Below, one piece after another: positions 23,676 to 30,641 of a stretch of DNA of 64,000 bases. The translations under genes and the position numbers were made by a program. Numbering within the stretch: position 1 is the first letter of the stretch; the number at the start of each line of letters is the position of its first letter. This DNA is from Kineococcus rubinsiae (GTDB lineage Bacteria; Actinomycetota; Actinomycetes; Actinomycetales; Kineococcaceae). The DNA lies in assembly GCF_011839805.1 (NCBI RefSeq), contig NZ_VWPY01000016.1, positions 1 to 64,000 on the forward strand, written 5' to 3'. The notes below the pieces were generated by a model. That model worked only from the letters and a program-made list of their open reading frames with translations. It was not told the DNA's origin and ran no database searches.

Positions 23676-24363
23676 CGTCGAAGACGTGGTCGGCGACGGT
23701 GCCGCGCCAGGCCAGGCGGGTCTCGCCGCGAGTCGAGTACTGGACTCCGAGCGGGTCCCCGTTGCGCCAGGTCAGCCGGGTGACGTCCGCCCGGGGTGGT
23801 TCAGCGGTGGTGGGGGCGCTGGAGGGCTGCGCGATGGATCCGCCGTACAGGATCGTCATCCACACCAGCCCCTCCGCGCGAGCCTCGTCGAACGGCGTGC
23901 GGTCCAGCGTCACCCCGGGTGGCACGTAAGCGATCTTGATGCCGTGGACGTCGGCGGCGGGGTCAGCTGCGGGCGGGGGAGGGGTGGCCGCCGACGGCAC
24001 CGGGTGCTCGAAGAGGGTGGAACCCTCCGCACTGCCGCACGAGGCCGTGAACCCCCGCTCCTCCAGGGTCGGGAAGGTCGGCATCTCGATGCCGAGGTGG
24101 TCGGTGACGTCCTCGCACGCCAGGGAGGTGCCGATGAGGTCCTCGACGCTGCGCAGCAGGGCCAGCGGGTCGCCGCGGGGAGAGAGCGTGGGGCGGGCCA
24201 GCGCGGCGACGGCGGTCTCCTGCGCGGGGGTCAGGACGAGGGCGGGATCGCCGTCCCGCTGCGTCGGTCCCGTGCTCGTCGGGCCGAGGCCGCAGCCGGT
24301 CAGGGCGCTGAGCGCCACACAGAGGCCGGCCGCGACCCGCACGCCTCGTCGTCGCTGCCGCAC
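23602..24363 (-). CDS. putative lipoprotein, unknown function
   Basis: This 253-residue protein begins with basic residues, a hydrophobic core and a lipobox (ALTGC near residue 23), so it is exported and lipid-anchored. The mature part has a Cys pair (SLACED and FTASCGSAEG), a Pro-rich linker and a beta-rich C-terminus. I recognise no family. GTG 24363 is chosen because GAGAGG lies seven bases upstream; GTG 24369 and a start at 24417 are possible. Its 3' end overlaps the LacI gene by 74 bases on the opposite strand. Confidence 0.72.
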   Translation of the reverse strand: MRQRRRGVRVAAGLCVALSALTGCGLGPTSTGPTQRDGDPALVLTPAQETAVAALARPTLSPRGDPLALLRSVEDLIGTSLACEDVTDHLGIEMPTFPTLEERGFTASCGSAEGSTLFEHPVPSAATPPPPAADPAADVHGIKIAYVPPGVTLDRTPFDEARAEGLVWMTILYGGSIAQPSSAPTTAEPPRADVTRLTWRNGDPLGVQYSTRGETRLAWRGTVADHVFDVSVDAPGDPVAGVALLRDGVDLPS

Positions 24364-24468
24364 ACGCACCCCTCTCGTCCCCGACCTTGACCCGGACACG
24401 GTGACGCACGCGCCCACGTCGCTGACGGTACGGGTCGACGTCGGAACTGGTCGTGTGAACTCGCGAGG

Positions 24469-24700
24469 GTGATCACTCCCAGCACTGCAGGTGCAGCAGG
24501 CTCCCTCGCCTGGTTGATGTCCCGCCCGGCTGTGGCCTGGGCGATCGTGGGAGCAGAGAGCATCGCGGAACTGCGCGCCAACGCTCGGCTGCGGAGGTCG
24601 AGCTCACCCCGACCCGGCTGGACGCCGACTCTGCCCGCACCGCCGACCTCGTGCGCTGCGCCGCCGCCCGCGCTCCCCAGTTCTCGTGCCAGTCTTCCCT
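24469..24700 (+). pseudogene. aldo/keto reductase C-terminal fragment, frameshifted
   Basis: In one frame the sequence reads SLAWLMSRPAVAWAIVGAES, then IAELRANARL. This is the last strand and helix of aldo/keto reductases, where the cofactor-binding IVGA loop lies. Right after ANARL the family continuation AEVELTPTRLDADSART appears in another frame, which indicates an indel near 24590. Everything upstream of this tail is missing. It marks an old recombination or deletion junction at the left edge of the accessory module. Confidence 0.65.
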
Positions 24701-24713
24701 CGTGGGACATCGC

Positions 24714-25058
24714 ATGTATCGGTCAACCGCCGGAGGTCATCTGCCTGCTCGTCGGGGCCGGTTGACGGTCTCTCAGGAGGCCGAGGACCGGTGGGTGGCT
24801 GAGCTGGTCGACGAGGGCACGCTCAGGACCTTCACTGGCTCGCGCGAGGAGGTGCTCGTGTGGGGGATGGTCGAGATGCCCTACGAGGCCGTCGTGCTGG
24901 ACCCGGTGCTTGGTGAGCGGTCGTTCTCCGGCTGGGCGCGAGAGGTGAAGGCGGAGGTCGCGCCGACGCGTCCTGATGGTGCCGACGTTCCTGGTGCGGT
25001 GATCGCCGAGATGTACGCGGGTGGCGGACCGACCGCTGGCTTGGAGGGGCGCGGCTAG
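24714..25058 (+). CDS. small hypothetical protein, 114 aa
   Basis: From ATG 24714 the frame encodes an acidic protein containing DRWVAELVDEGTLRTFTG, VLVWGMVEMPYEAVVLD and SFSGWAREVKAEV. Codon use looks coding from about 24760 onward. The first residues are read from sequence that still overlaps aldo/keto reductase debris, so a start at TTG 24762 or GTG 24795 is equally possible. No family is recognised. It precedes the two-gene membrane module on the same strand by about 300 bases. Confidence 0.4.
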   Translation: MYRSTAGGHLPARRGRLTVSQEAEDRWVAELVDEGTLRTFTGSREEVLVWGMVEMPYEAVVLDPVLGERSFSGWAREVKAEVAPTRPDGADVPGAVIAEMYAGGGPTAGLEGRG

Positions 25059-25362
25059 GACTCCACCGTGGCGTCAGACGTTGCGCACCAGCTGGAGGTG
25101 CGGGTTCGCCAGCATCGAGGCGACCGGCACGGTGCCTGGTCGCCTGCTCCGGGGCCGGCCGGTACTGGGCAGCGGGTCAACATCGACGCTGTCGTCGGAT
25201 TGCTCGTCTTCCTCGCTGTGCTCCTGTCGCGAGGCACCGGCGCTGCCACACCGGTTGCCCCCATCCGTGTGGACGCGGTGGCAGCGTGTCGTAGGAGCGC
25301 GGCATGCTGAACACAGCCCCGGTGATCGCCGGAGGGCGCACCGGAGCAGAGGGGAACGCACG
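25059..25362 (+). other. gap upstream of the two-gene module
   Basis: This 304-base stretch has only weak ORFs. One from GTG 25068 has a hydrophobic patch but no family resemblance. It probably contains the promoter of the next genes. I see AGAGGGGA about eight bases before GTG 25363, which is a good ribosome-binding site, but no convincing -10/-35 pair. Confidence 0.35.
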
Positions 25363-25548
25363 GTGGGCATTGCCTGGATCGAGGCGGTCCGGTTGGCGAG
25401 CGAGAACCGCGGCCAGCAGGAGGAGCTCGAGGACCGCAGAGCCGCGCTGATCAGTCGGGCGCAACGGGAGAGCCAGGCGCAGGAGCAGCGCCGTCGTGAG
25501 GTCACGAGCAGGTTCTCGTGCCCTTCCGCGATGTCTTCGCCCGGCTGA
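25363..25548 (+). CDS. N-terminal coiled-coil part of the glycine-zipper membrane protein (frame-disrupted)
   Basis: GTG 25363, behind AGAGGGGA, opens a 61-codon frame. It contains WIEAVRLASENRGQQEELED and RAALISRAQRESQAQEQRRR, which is a charged, probably coiled-coil helix, and then hits TGA at 25546-25548. The next frame (from 25518) carries on the same protein without a join: REVTSRF should lead into LVPFRDVFARL. At 25513-25520 the sequence TTCTCGTG gives this continuation if one C is restored (TTCCTCGTG). So this is most likely the true start of the following protein, separated by a 1-base deletion or sequence error. Confidence 0.6.
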   Translation: MGIAWIEAVRLASENRGQQEELEDRRAALISRAQRESQAQEQRRREVTSRFSCPSAMSSPG

Positions 25549-26354
25549 AGAACATCGACCTCGCCGAGCTGGCCAGCGTGGCCCTGCCCACCCCCGGGCA
25601 AACCCCGGAGGTGGAGGTCACCCAGGTGCGGCTCAGTGCTCTGCACACCGTGGGCGGGCTCGCCGGAGGACTCGGCGTGGGGGCGGGAGCCGGGGCAGGA
25701 GCCTTCGCCACCGTCGGCGCCTTCGCCGCGGCGTCCACCGGCACTGCCATCTCGGGACTCACCGGGGCCGCCGCCACCAGTGCGACCTTGGCGTGGCTCG
25801 GCGGGGGCTCGCTCGCGGCCGGCGGCTACGGCGTCGCCGGGGGCACCATCGTCTTGGGCGGTCTGGTGGCGGCACCAGCGATCCTCGCGACGGTCGGGGT
25901 CGTGGCCTGGCAGGGGCGGCGCCACCGCCGCCTTCGTCAGGGGGACGCCGAGAAGCTCGCTGCCGCCGACGTCGACATGGCCCGCGCCGAGGAGCGAACC
26001 GCCGCGGTTGTCCGCCGCAGCAGGCAGGTCCGCGCGCTGCTGTCGGATCTGGAGGCCGAGGCTGGCGACCACCTGCAGCGGTTGCGCGGTCTCGTCGACG
26101 CCGAGGCCGACTACGCCCTCTTCACCCCGGCCCAGCGGGCACAGGTGGCGACAACGGTGTCGATGATGACGACGACGATCTCAGTCATGGCCACTCCGTT
26201 GGCTGACGCCGACGGCGCGGTCACCGACCTGTCGGGCCAGGTCGTCGACGACACTTGCCAGCGCCTGCAGAGCCTTGCCGACGAGCGCACCGCCGCGACA
26301 GGCACTGCGACCTCCGCTGATGCAGTCGGCTCGACCAGTACGGAGTCGTCGTGA
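25518..26354 (+). CDS. glycine-zipper membrane protein, first gene of an undescribed two-gene module
   Basis: From GTG 25518 the 278-residue frame has an amphipathic start (PFRDVFARLKNIDLAELA), then a long Gly/Ala/Ser-rich hydrophobic region at residues 41-132. Within it are VGGLAGGLGVGAGAGAGAF, TGTAISGLTGAAATSATLAW and GGGSLAAGGYGVAGG. A basic turn (GRRHRRLRQ) and a charged helical C-terminal domain follow. Glycine-zipper repeats of this kind insert into and may perforate membranes. I recall the ISGLSGAAATNATLAWLGGG pattern from widespread uncharacterised proteins, not from a named function. Its stop overlaps the next gene (GTGA). The N-terminus probably lies in the preceding frame. Confidence 0.7.
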   Translation: MPFRDVFARLKNIDLAELASVALPTPGQTPEVEVTQVRLSALHTVGGLAGGLGVGAGAGAGAFATVGAFAAASTGTAISGLTGAAATSATLAWLGGGSLAAGGYGVAGGTIVLGGLVAAPAILATVGVVAWQGRRHRRLRQGDAEKLAAADVDMARAEERTAAVVRRSRQVRALLSDLEAEAGDHLQRLRGLVDAEADYALFTPAQRAQVATTVSMMTTTISVMATPLADADGAVTDLSGQVVDDTCQRLQSLADERTAATGTATSADAVGSTSTESS

Positions 26355-27970
26355 GCCAAGACGCCCCTGGGTCTTCCGGGGAGGACGTCGAGCGCCCAGG
26401 TGTCAGCGACGTCGGTGTCGCTGCACCCTCCGGTGCGTCAGGTCGTCGAGGCCGCCGGGTCCTCCGGGTCGGAGCACGATCTGGGGCACAGGCTGCGGCA
26501 TGGGCGCTGGTGAACGCCGCGACACAACGGGCAGCGGCGCAGACCGCGGAGGCTCTGCGGATCGAGAAGATCGCCCAGCAGGTCGCCCGGCGCTACCAGA
26601 ACGTCGGCGTGCCCCAGCGTGCAGGGCACCTGTTCGAGGTGATGCACGAACTGTCGTTCAATCTGGATGCCATCGCCAAGGGCTCGAAGATCCGCGCCGC
26701 CACCACCGAGTGGGTTGCGGGCGGTTCCCAGAGCGCCGCGGCGGACTTGCACCTGAGCGAGGGTGGGCGGCTGCTGGCCGCTGCCCAGGCGAAGCTGATG
26801 AGTGATGACATGACCGCCGCGCGCAGCATCGTCAACGGCCGCTACGAGGGCATGCAGCGCCTCATCCCGGGCGATCAGTTGGAAGCCGTCAAGCGAATCC
26901 TCACCAAGCGCTTGAGCTTGAACCCCGAAGGCCTCCGCTTCACCGACTACGCCGACGCCGAGGCCCACGTCACCGCCACGCTCCACGCCGAGGACGCGGG
27001 CCTGCGCAGGGGGTTCCGAGTCCGTGGGGGTGACGTGAGCAGCGCCCCAGTCTCCACGACGGAGGCTCGCAAGGGCGCCATGGATGCCACCAGCTGGGGC
27101 AAGGACCGGGTCCACCAGGCGGGCGTTCACCAGGTCAAGACGGCGATGACCGCGGGCGCTGTCACGGGCGCTGCGCTCGCGGGTGTCGTGGAGGCGGCCA
27201 AGCAGACCGCCCGGGTCCGGGCGGGGGAGACGTCTGCTGCGGCCGCGGCCGCCACCGCGGCGGGCGCTGCGGCGATGGGTGCCGTACGCGCCGCCTCCGT
27301 CGCGGGTCTGGGGGAAGCGATCTCGGTCGCCGTCGCTGCCAAGACCTTGCCGGCGTTGCTGGGGAAGGGATCCACCCCGGCGGCGATGGCCGGTGCGGTC
27401 GCCGACATCGCTGGAGCAGGTGTCGCCTTCGCTCGCGGGGAGATCGACGCCTCTGAACTCGCCGAGCGCTGCTGCGAGACGGCGCTGCAGACCGTCCTGG
27501 TGGGGGTGTGTGGGGCGTTGGCGCAGACTGCGATCCCGGTACCCGTCGTCGCCGGCCTCGTCGGGGGGCTGGTCGGTCAGACCGCAGCGATCCTCATCAG
27601 CCAGGGGCTGCGCGCCGCACTGAGCGCTGCGGCACCTGGCGGTCTCCCCGCCGACGAGTCCGTCGACGCGGACCTCCTCGCGCTCCTGGAGGACGAGACC
27701 GCTTGCGCCATCGCCACGGCGATGCTGCTCGGCGAGACCGAGCGGGCCCTCGGGGACGCCCGCGACGCCTACGTCAGCGCCACTGTCGGCCCGCTGTTGG
27801 ACGAAGCCCTGAACGCGATCACCAGCGCCAGCCCGGAAGAGGCGCTGAAGCGGCTGGGCGAGGCTACAAGGTGTTTCGACGGGCAGCCGCTTTTCGTGAC
27901 GGTGGATGAGTTCGACGCCTGGATGGCGGACCCGACGACTTCGCTGACGATGAATCCCAACTGGCTCTGA
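26351..27970 (+). CDS. nuclease-like plus membrane-region protein, second gene of the module
   Basis: This 539-residue protein has a disordered first 40 residues and a helix to about 82. Residues 92-148 then show a PD-(D/E)XK-like pattern: GHLFE (E96), AADLHL (D132) and AQAK (Q146, K148). Residues 262-330 and 375-425 are Gly/Ala-rich and hydrophobic, including AQTAIPVPVVAGLVGGLVGQ. GEIDASELAE lies between them. I recall similar layouts in widespread proteins of unknown function whose ends read IPIPVVGALIGSMVG. The coupled overlap with the glycine-zipper gene implies one complex. A defence or toxin-type role is inference. Confidence 0.72.
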   Translation: MSQDAPGSSGEDVERPGVSDVGVAAPSGASGRRGRRVLRVGARSGAQAAAWALVNAATQRAAAQTAEALRIEKIAQQVARRYQNVGVPQRAGHLFEVMHELSFNLDAIAKGSKIRAATTEWVAGGSQSAAADLHLSEGGRLLAAAQAKLMSDDMTAARSIVNGRYEGMQRLIPGDQLEAVKRILTKRLSLNPEGLRFTDYADAEAHVTATLHAEDAGLRRGFRVRGGDVSSAPVSTTEARKGAMDATSWGKDRVHQAGVHQVKTAMTAGAVTGAALAGVVEAAKQTARVRAGETSAAAAAATAAGAAAMGAVRAASVAGLGEAISVAVAAKTLPALLGKGSTPAAMAGAVADIAGAGVAFARGEIDASELAERCCETALQTVLVGVCGALAQTAIPVPVVAGLVGGLVGQTAAILISQGLRAALSAAAPGGLPADESVDADLLALLEDETACAIATAMLLGETERALGDARDAYVSATVGPLLDEALNAITSASPEEALKRLGEATRCFDGQPLFVTVDEFDAWMADPTTSLTMNPNWL

Positions 27971-28113
27971 CGGTCGCACCGCCAACCGGGTCTGCACCCC
28001 CGCGGTCGCAAACCGCAGTCGCCCCGTCGACAACGACGTGGTGGCGGGCGGTGCGGCCGCGAGAGCGCGGGCCTGATGCTCCCTCGCCCCGGCCCCGAGC
28101 CCCTGCCGCCGCC

Positions 28114-28938
28114 TCAGCCGTGGGCGGCCTTGGACAGGTGCTCCCACTCCCGCCAGGTGGCCAGGCGGGACTCGTAGTCGGCGGTGGCGATGGCCAGCGG
28201 CCCGTCGCCGAAGAACACCCGCAGCGGCGGGTTCTCGGCGTCGACGAGCTCCAGCACGGCCGCCCTCGTCGCGGTGGGGTCGCCCGGGCGGGACATCCGC
28301 TTGGCCCGGAGCTCCGCGGCCTTCTCGCGGTACGCGTCGTAGGCCGGCAGCGCCGTGGCGTGCTTCGCCGACGCCCCGCCCCAGTCGGTGGAGTACCCGG
28401 TGGGCTCGATCAGCGTGACCTTGATCCCGAAGTCGGCCACCTCCTGGGCCAGGGACTGCGAGAAGGCCTCGAGCGCCCACTTCGAGGCGTTGTACATCCC
28501 GATGTTCGGGAACGCGGAGATCCCGCCGATGGAGGACACCTGCAGCACGTGCCCGCTGCCCTGCTCGCGCATCCCGGGCAGGACGGCCTGCGTGACCCAC
28601 AGCGCCCCGAACACGTTGGTGTCGATCTGCGCCCGGGCCTCGGCCTCGCTGATCTCCTCGACCATCCCGAACTGGCCGTAGCCCGCGTTGTTCACGGCGA
28701 TGTCGATGCGCCCGAACCGCTCCCGCGCCTGCGCCACGGCGGCGAACACCGCGTCGCGGTCGGTGACGTCCAGGCTGATCGGGAGGACGGCGTCGCCGTG
28801 CTCGGCGACCACGTCGTCCAGGCTGGCCGCGTCGCGCGCGGTCGCCACGACCGTGTCACCGCGCTCCAGGGCGGCCAGCGTCCACTCGCGGCCGAAGCCG
28901 CGGGAGGTTCCGGTGATGAACCAGGTCTTCGCGCTCAC
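28114..28938 (-). CDS. SDR family oxidoreductase
   Basis: This 274-residue classical SDR has TGTSRGFG (residues 9-16), VNNAGYGQFG, QVSSIGG with the catalytic Ser, YNASK as the Tyr/Lys pair and a C-terminal substrate-lid region. The FITGTSRGFGREWTLAAL start is typical of a large actinobacterial group annotated only as SDR. It was probably expressed on its own; the 143-base gap on its 3' side has a weak 5-bp hairpin (28002-28016) and nothing else. The substrate is unknown. Confidence 0.87.
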   Translation of the reverse strand: MSAKTWFITGTSRGFGREWTLAALERGDTVVATARDAASLDDVVAEHGDAVLPISLDVTDRDAVFAAVAQARERFGRIDIAVNNAGYGQFGMVEEISEAEARAQIDTNVFGALWVTQAVLPGMREQGSGHVLQVSSIGGISAFPNIGMYNASKWALEAFSQSLAQEVADFGIKVTLIEPTGYSTDWGGASAKHATALPAYDAYREKAAELRAKRMSRPGDPTATRAAVLELVDAENPPLRVFFGDGPLAIATADYESRLATWREWEHLSKAAHG

Positions 28939-29031
28939 GTCGTGTCCCGTCGTCAGAGTTCCGTCGTCACAGTTCCGTCGTCCTCGTCGGTGCCAGCACC
29001 GGCCCGGCGCCGGTTGTTCCGGTCGCGGTCC

Positions 29032-29781
29032 TCAGAGGACGCAGGTGGTGACGGCGCGGCCGTCGTCCTCGACGTCGCCGGCGAACACCTCGGAGTCCAG
29101 ACGGGGTTCGTAGCCGAGGTCGCGGCGGGCCGCGGTGAGGTCCCAGCGGTTGCGGGTGTTCGCCGAGACGCCGGGGTAGACGCCGGACGTCACGTCGGCC
29201 TCGAGGGCCGCCACCACGAGGCGGCGCAGGTCCTCGGGCCCGAGCCAGCCCGTGAGCTGGCTCGACTGCGTCGGCCGTTCGACGGTCGCCCCGAGCCGCA
29301 GGCCGATCGTCGACGGCCCGCCGTGGGCCGCGTGGACGCCCGCGAGCGCCTCGTCGAACGCCTTCGTCGCCCCGTACGCGCAGCAGGGCGCGGGGGCCCA
29401 GGTGGGGTCGATCGGGAACCGGCCCGCCGACTCGTAGCGGCCCATGGCGTGCACCGAGCTCGCGTAGACGACGCGCCGCATGCCGTGCTCGCGGGCCGCG
29501 CCGAGCAGGGCCGCGAACCCGTCGACGTTGGGGCCCTCGAGGTCGTCCCACTCCGCGTCCGGGCGCGGGTCGCCCGCGAGGTGGACGACCGCGTCGACCC
29601 CGGAGACCGCGCGCGCCAGCAGGTCCCGGTCGGTGAGCTCGCCGACGACGACCTCGGCGCCGCCCGCCTCGTCCGGTGCGGCGCGGTCCAGCACCCGCAG
29701 CCCGAACCCGGTCAGCCCGGGCAGCAGCTGCTGCCCCACGCTGCCCGCCGCACCCGTCAGCAGCACCCGTCGCGCGTCCAC
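29032..29781 (-). CDS. NAD-dependent epimerase/dehydratase family protein (uronate dehydrogenase-like)
   Basis: This 249-residue extended-type SDR has TGAAGSVGQQLLPGL at the N-terminus, VVHLAGDPRPDAEWD, YASSVHAMGRY and YGATK as the catalytic Tyr/Lys pair. The DPRPDAEWDDL and NVDGFAALL segments resemble uronate dehydrogenases and related sugar-acid enzymes. It probably oxidises or epimerises a sugar-type substrate with NAD. It runs the same way as the SDR to its left (93-base gap) and the TIGR03089 gene to its right. Confidence 0.8.
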   Translation of the reverse strand: MDARRVLLTGAAGSVGQQLLPGLTGFGLRVLDRAAPDEAGGAEVVVGELTDRDLLARAVSGVDAVVHLAGDPRPDAEWDDLEGPNVDGFAALLGAAREHGMRRVVYASSVHAMGRYESAGRFPIDPTWAPAPCCAYGATKAFDEALAGVHAAHGGPSTIGLRLGATVERPTQSSQLTGWLGPEDLRRLVVAALEADVTSGVYPGVSANTRNRWDLTAARRDLGYEPRLDSEVFAGDVEDDGRAVTTCVL

Positions 29782-29817
29782 GCGCCCATGCTGGCCCGGC
29801 GTCGGCGCGCCCGCCCG

Positions 29818-30582
29818 TCAGGCGGGCTGGACCTGCGTGACGCGCTCGGTGTCGCGCACGTGCTGGCCGAGCGCCTCCAGGTCCGGGACCAGGACGACGG
29901 AACCCGCGCGGACCCAGGCGGCGAGCGCCGAGCCGACCACCGCGGCCGGGGGCGCGGACGTCAGCAGCCGGACGCCGACGCTCCACGCGGCCCCGGCGGC
30001 GAGGGCGTCAGCGAGGAGGTCGGCGTGGGCCACGGTCGTCGCGCCGGCCACCAGCGCCGGGTCGGTCGGCAGCGGCTGCGCGAGGGGGGAGTGGTGGTCG
30101 CCGTAGCCGGTGATGGTGCGCGCGTAGTCCAGGACCCCGTCGGGGAGGTCGTCGCCGAAGGCGCGCGCCAGCGGGGCCAGGGCCACGGCCACGGTGTCCG
30201 TCCCGGTGGACGCGCTGCGCCGCAGCACCTCCGGCGTCGCGCTGACGAGGACGTCGACGTCGGTCGCGCCCGTGCGCAGCCCCTCGCCCAGCACCACGCC
30301 CGCGCCCGTCGACCACGTCGCGAGCTGCAGCACGAGGGTGCGCCAGTGCGTCGGCAGGTCCAGGCCCACGGTGCGGCCGGGGCCGACGTCGAACTCCTCC
30401 TCGAGGAGGTTGGCGGTCTTGGCCACCCAGGTGCCCAGCACGCGGGCGGACAGCTCGATGCGCTCGCCCGTGCTCGCGTGCTCGGCGGCGTACCAGGTCA
30501 GGCGCGGCGTCCCGGGGTCGTCCGCGACGAGCCGCTGGAGGAGGGCGGGCACGGACCGGGGCGCACCGGGCGGGAGGGACAC
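29818..30582 (-). CDS. TIGR03089 family protein
   Basis: This 254-residue protein resembles the TIGR03089 group, an actinobacterial family related to the N-terminal part of AMP-binding enzymes but lacking the adenylation motifs. Recognisable parts are VPALLQRLVADDPGTPRLTWY, the GERIELSARVLGTWVAKTAN segment and the GRTVGLDLPTHWRTL loop. No ATP-binding signature is present, so it is unlikely to be an active ligase. GTG 30582 has TACGGT seven bases upstream on its strand and is read as leaderless. Confidence 0.8.
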   Translation of the reverse strand: MSLPPGAPRSVPALLQRLVADDPGTPRLTWYAAEHASTGERIELSARVLGTWVAKTANLLEEEFDVGPGRTVGLDLPTHWRTLVLQLATWSTGAGVVLGEGLRTGATDVDVLVSATPEVLRRSASTGTDTVAVALAPLARAFGDDLPDGVLDYARTITGYGDHHSPLAQPLPTDPALVAGATTVAHADLLADALAAGAAWSVGVRLLTSAPPAAVVGSALAAWVRAGSVVLVPDLEALGQHVRDTERVTQVQPA

Positions 30583-30589
30583 GCGGGAC

Positions 30590-30641
30590 ACCGTACGGGC
30601 GGGGTGCGGTGGAGACGGCACCCACTAGCGTCCCGTCCGTG
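30590..30641. promoter_or_regulatory. divergent leaderless promoters
   Basis: On the minus strand TACGGT (30595-30590) lies 7 bases before GTG 30582. On the plus strand TAGCGT (30626-30631) lies 7 bases before GTG 30639. Neither gene has a Shine-Dalgarno sequence, so both messages probably begin at their start codons, back to back in 56 bases. Confidence 0.6.

Noticed and set aside
25068-25310. 80-codon frame before the glycine-zipper gene
   Set aside because: It has a hydrophobic patch but no ribosome site and no family resemblance, and it overlaps the expected promoter region.
28002-28016. GCGGT/ACCGC hairpin after the two-gene module
   Set aside because: A 5-bp stem in GC-rich sequence is expected by chance.
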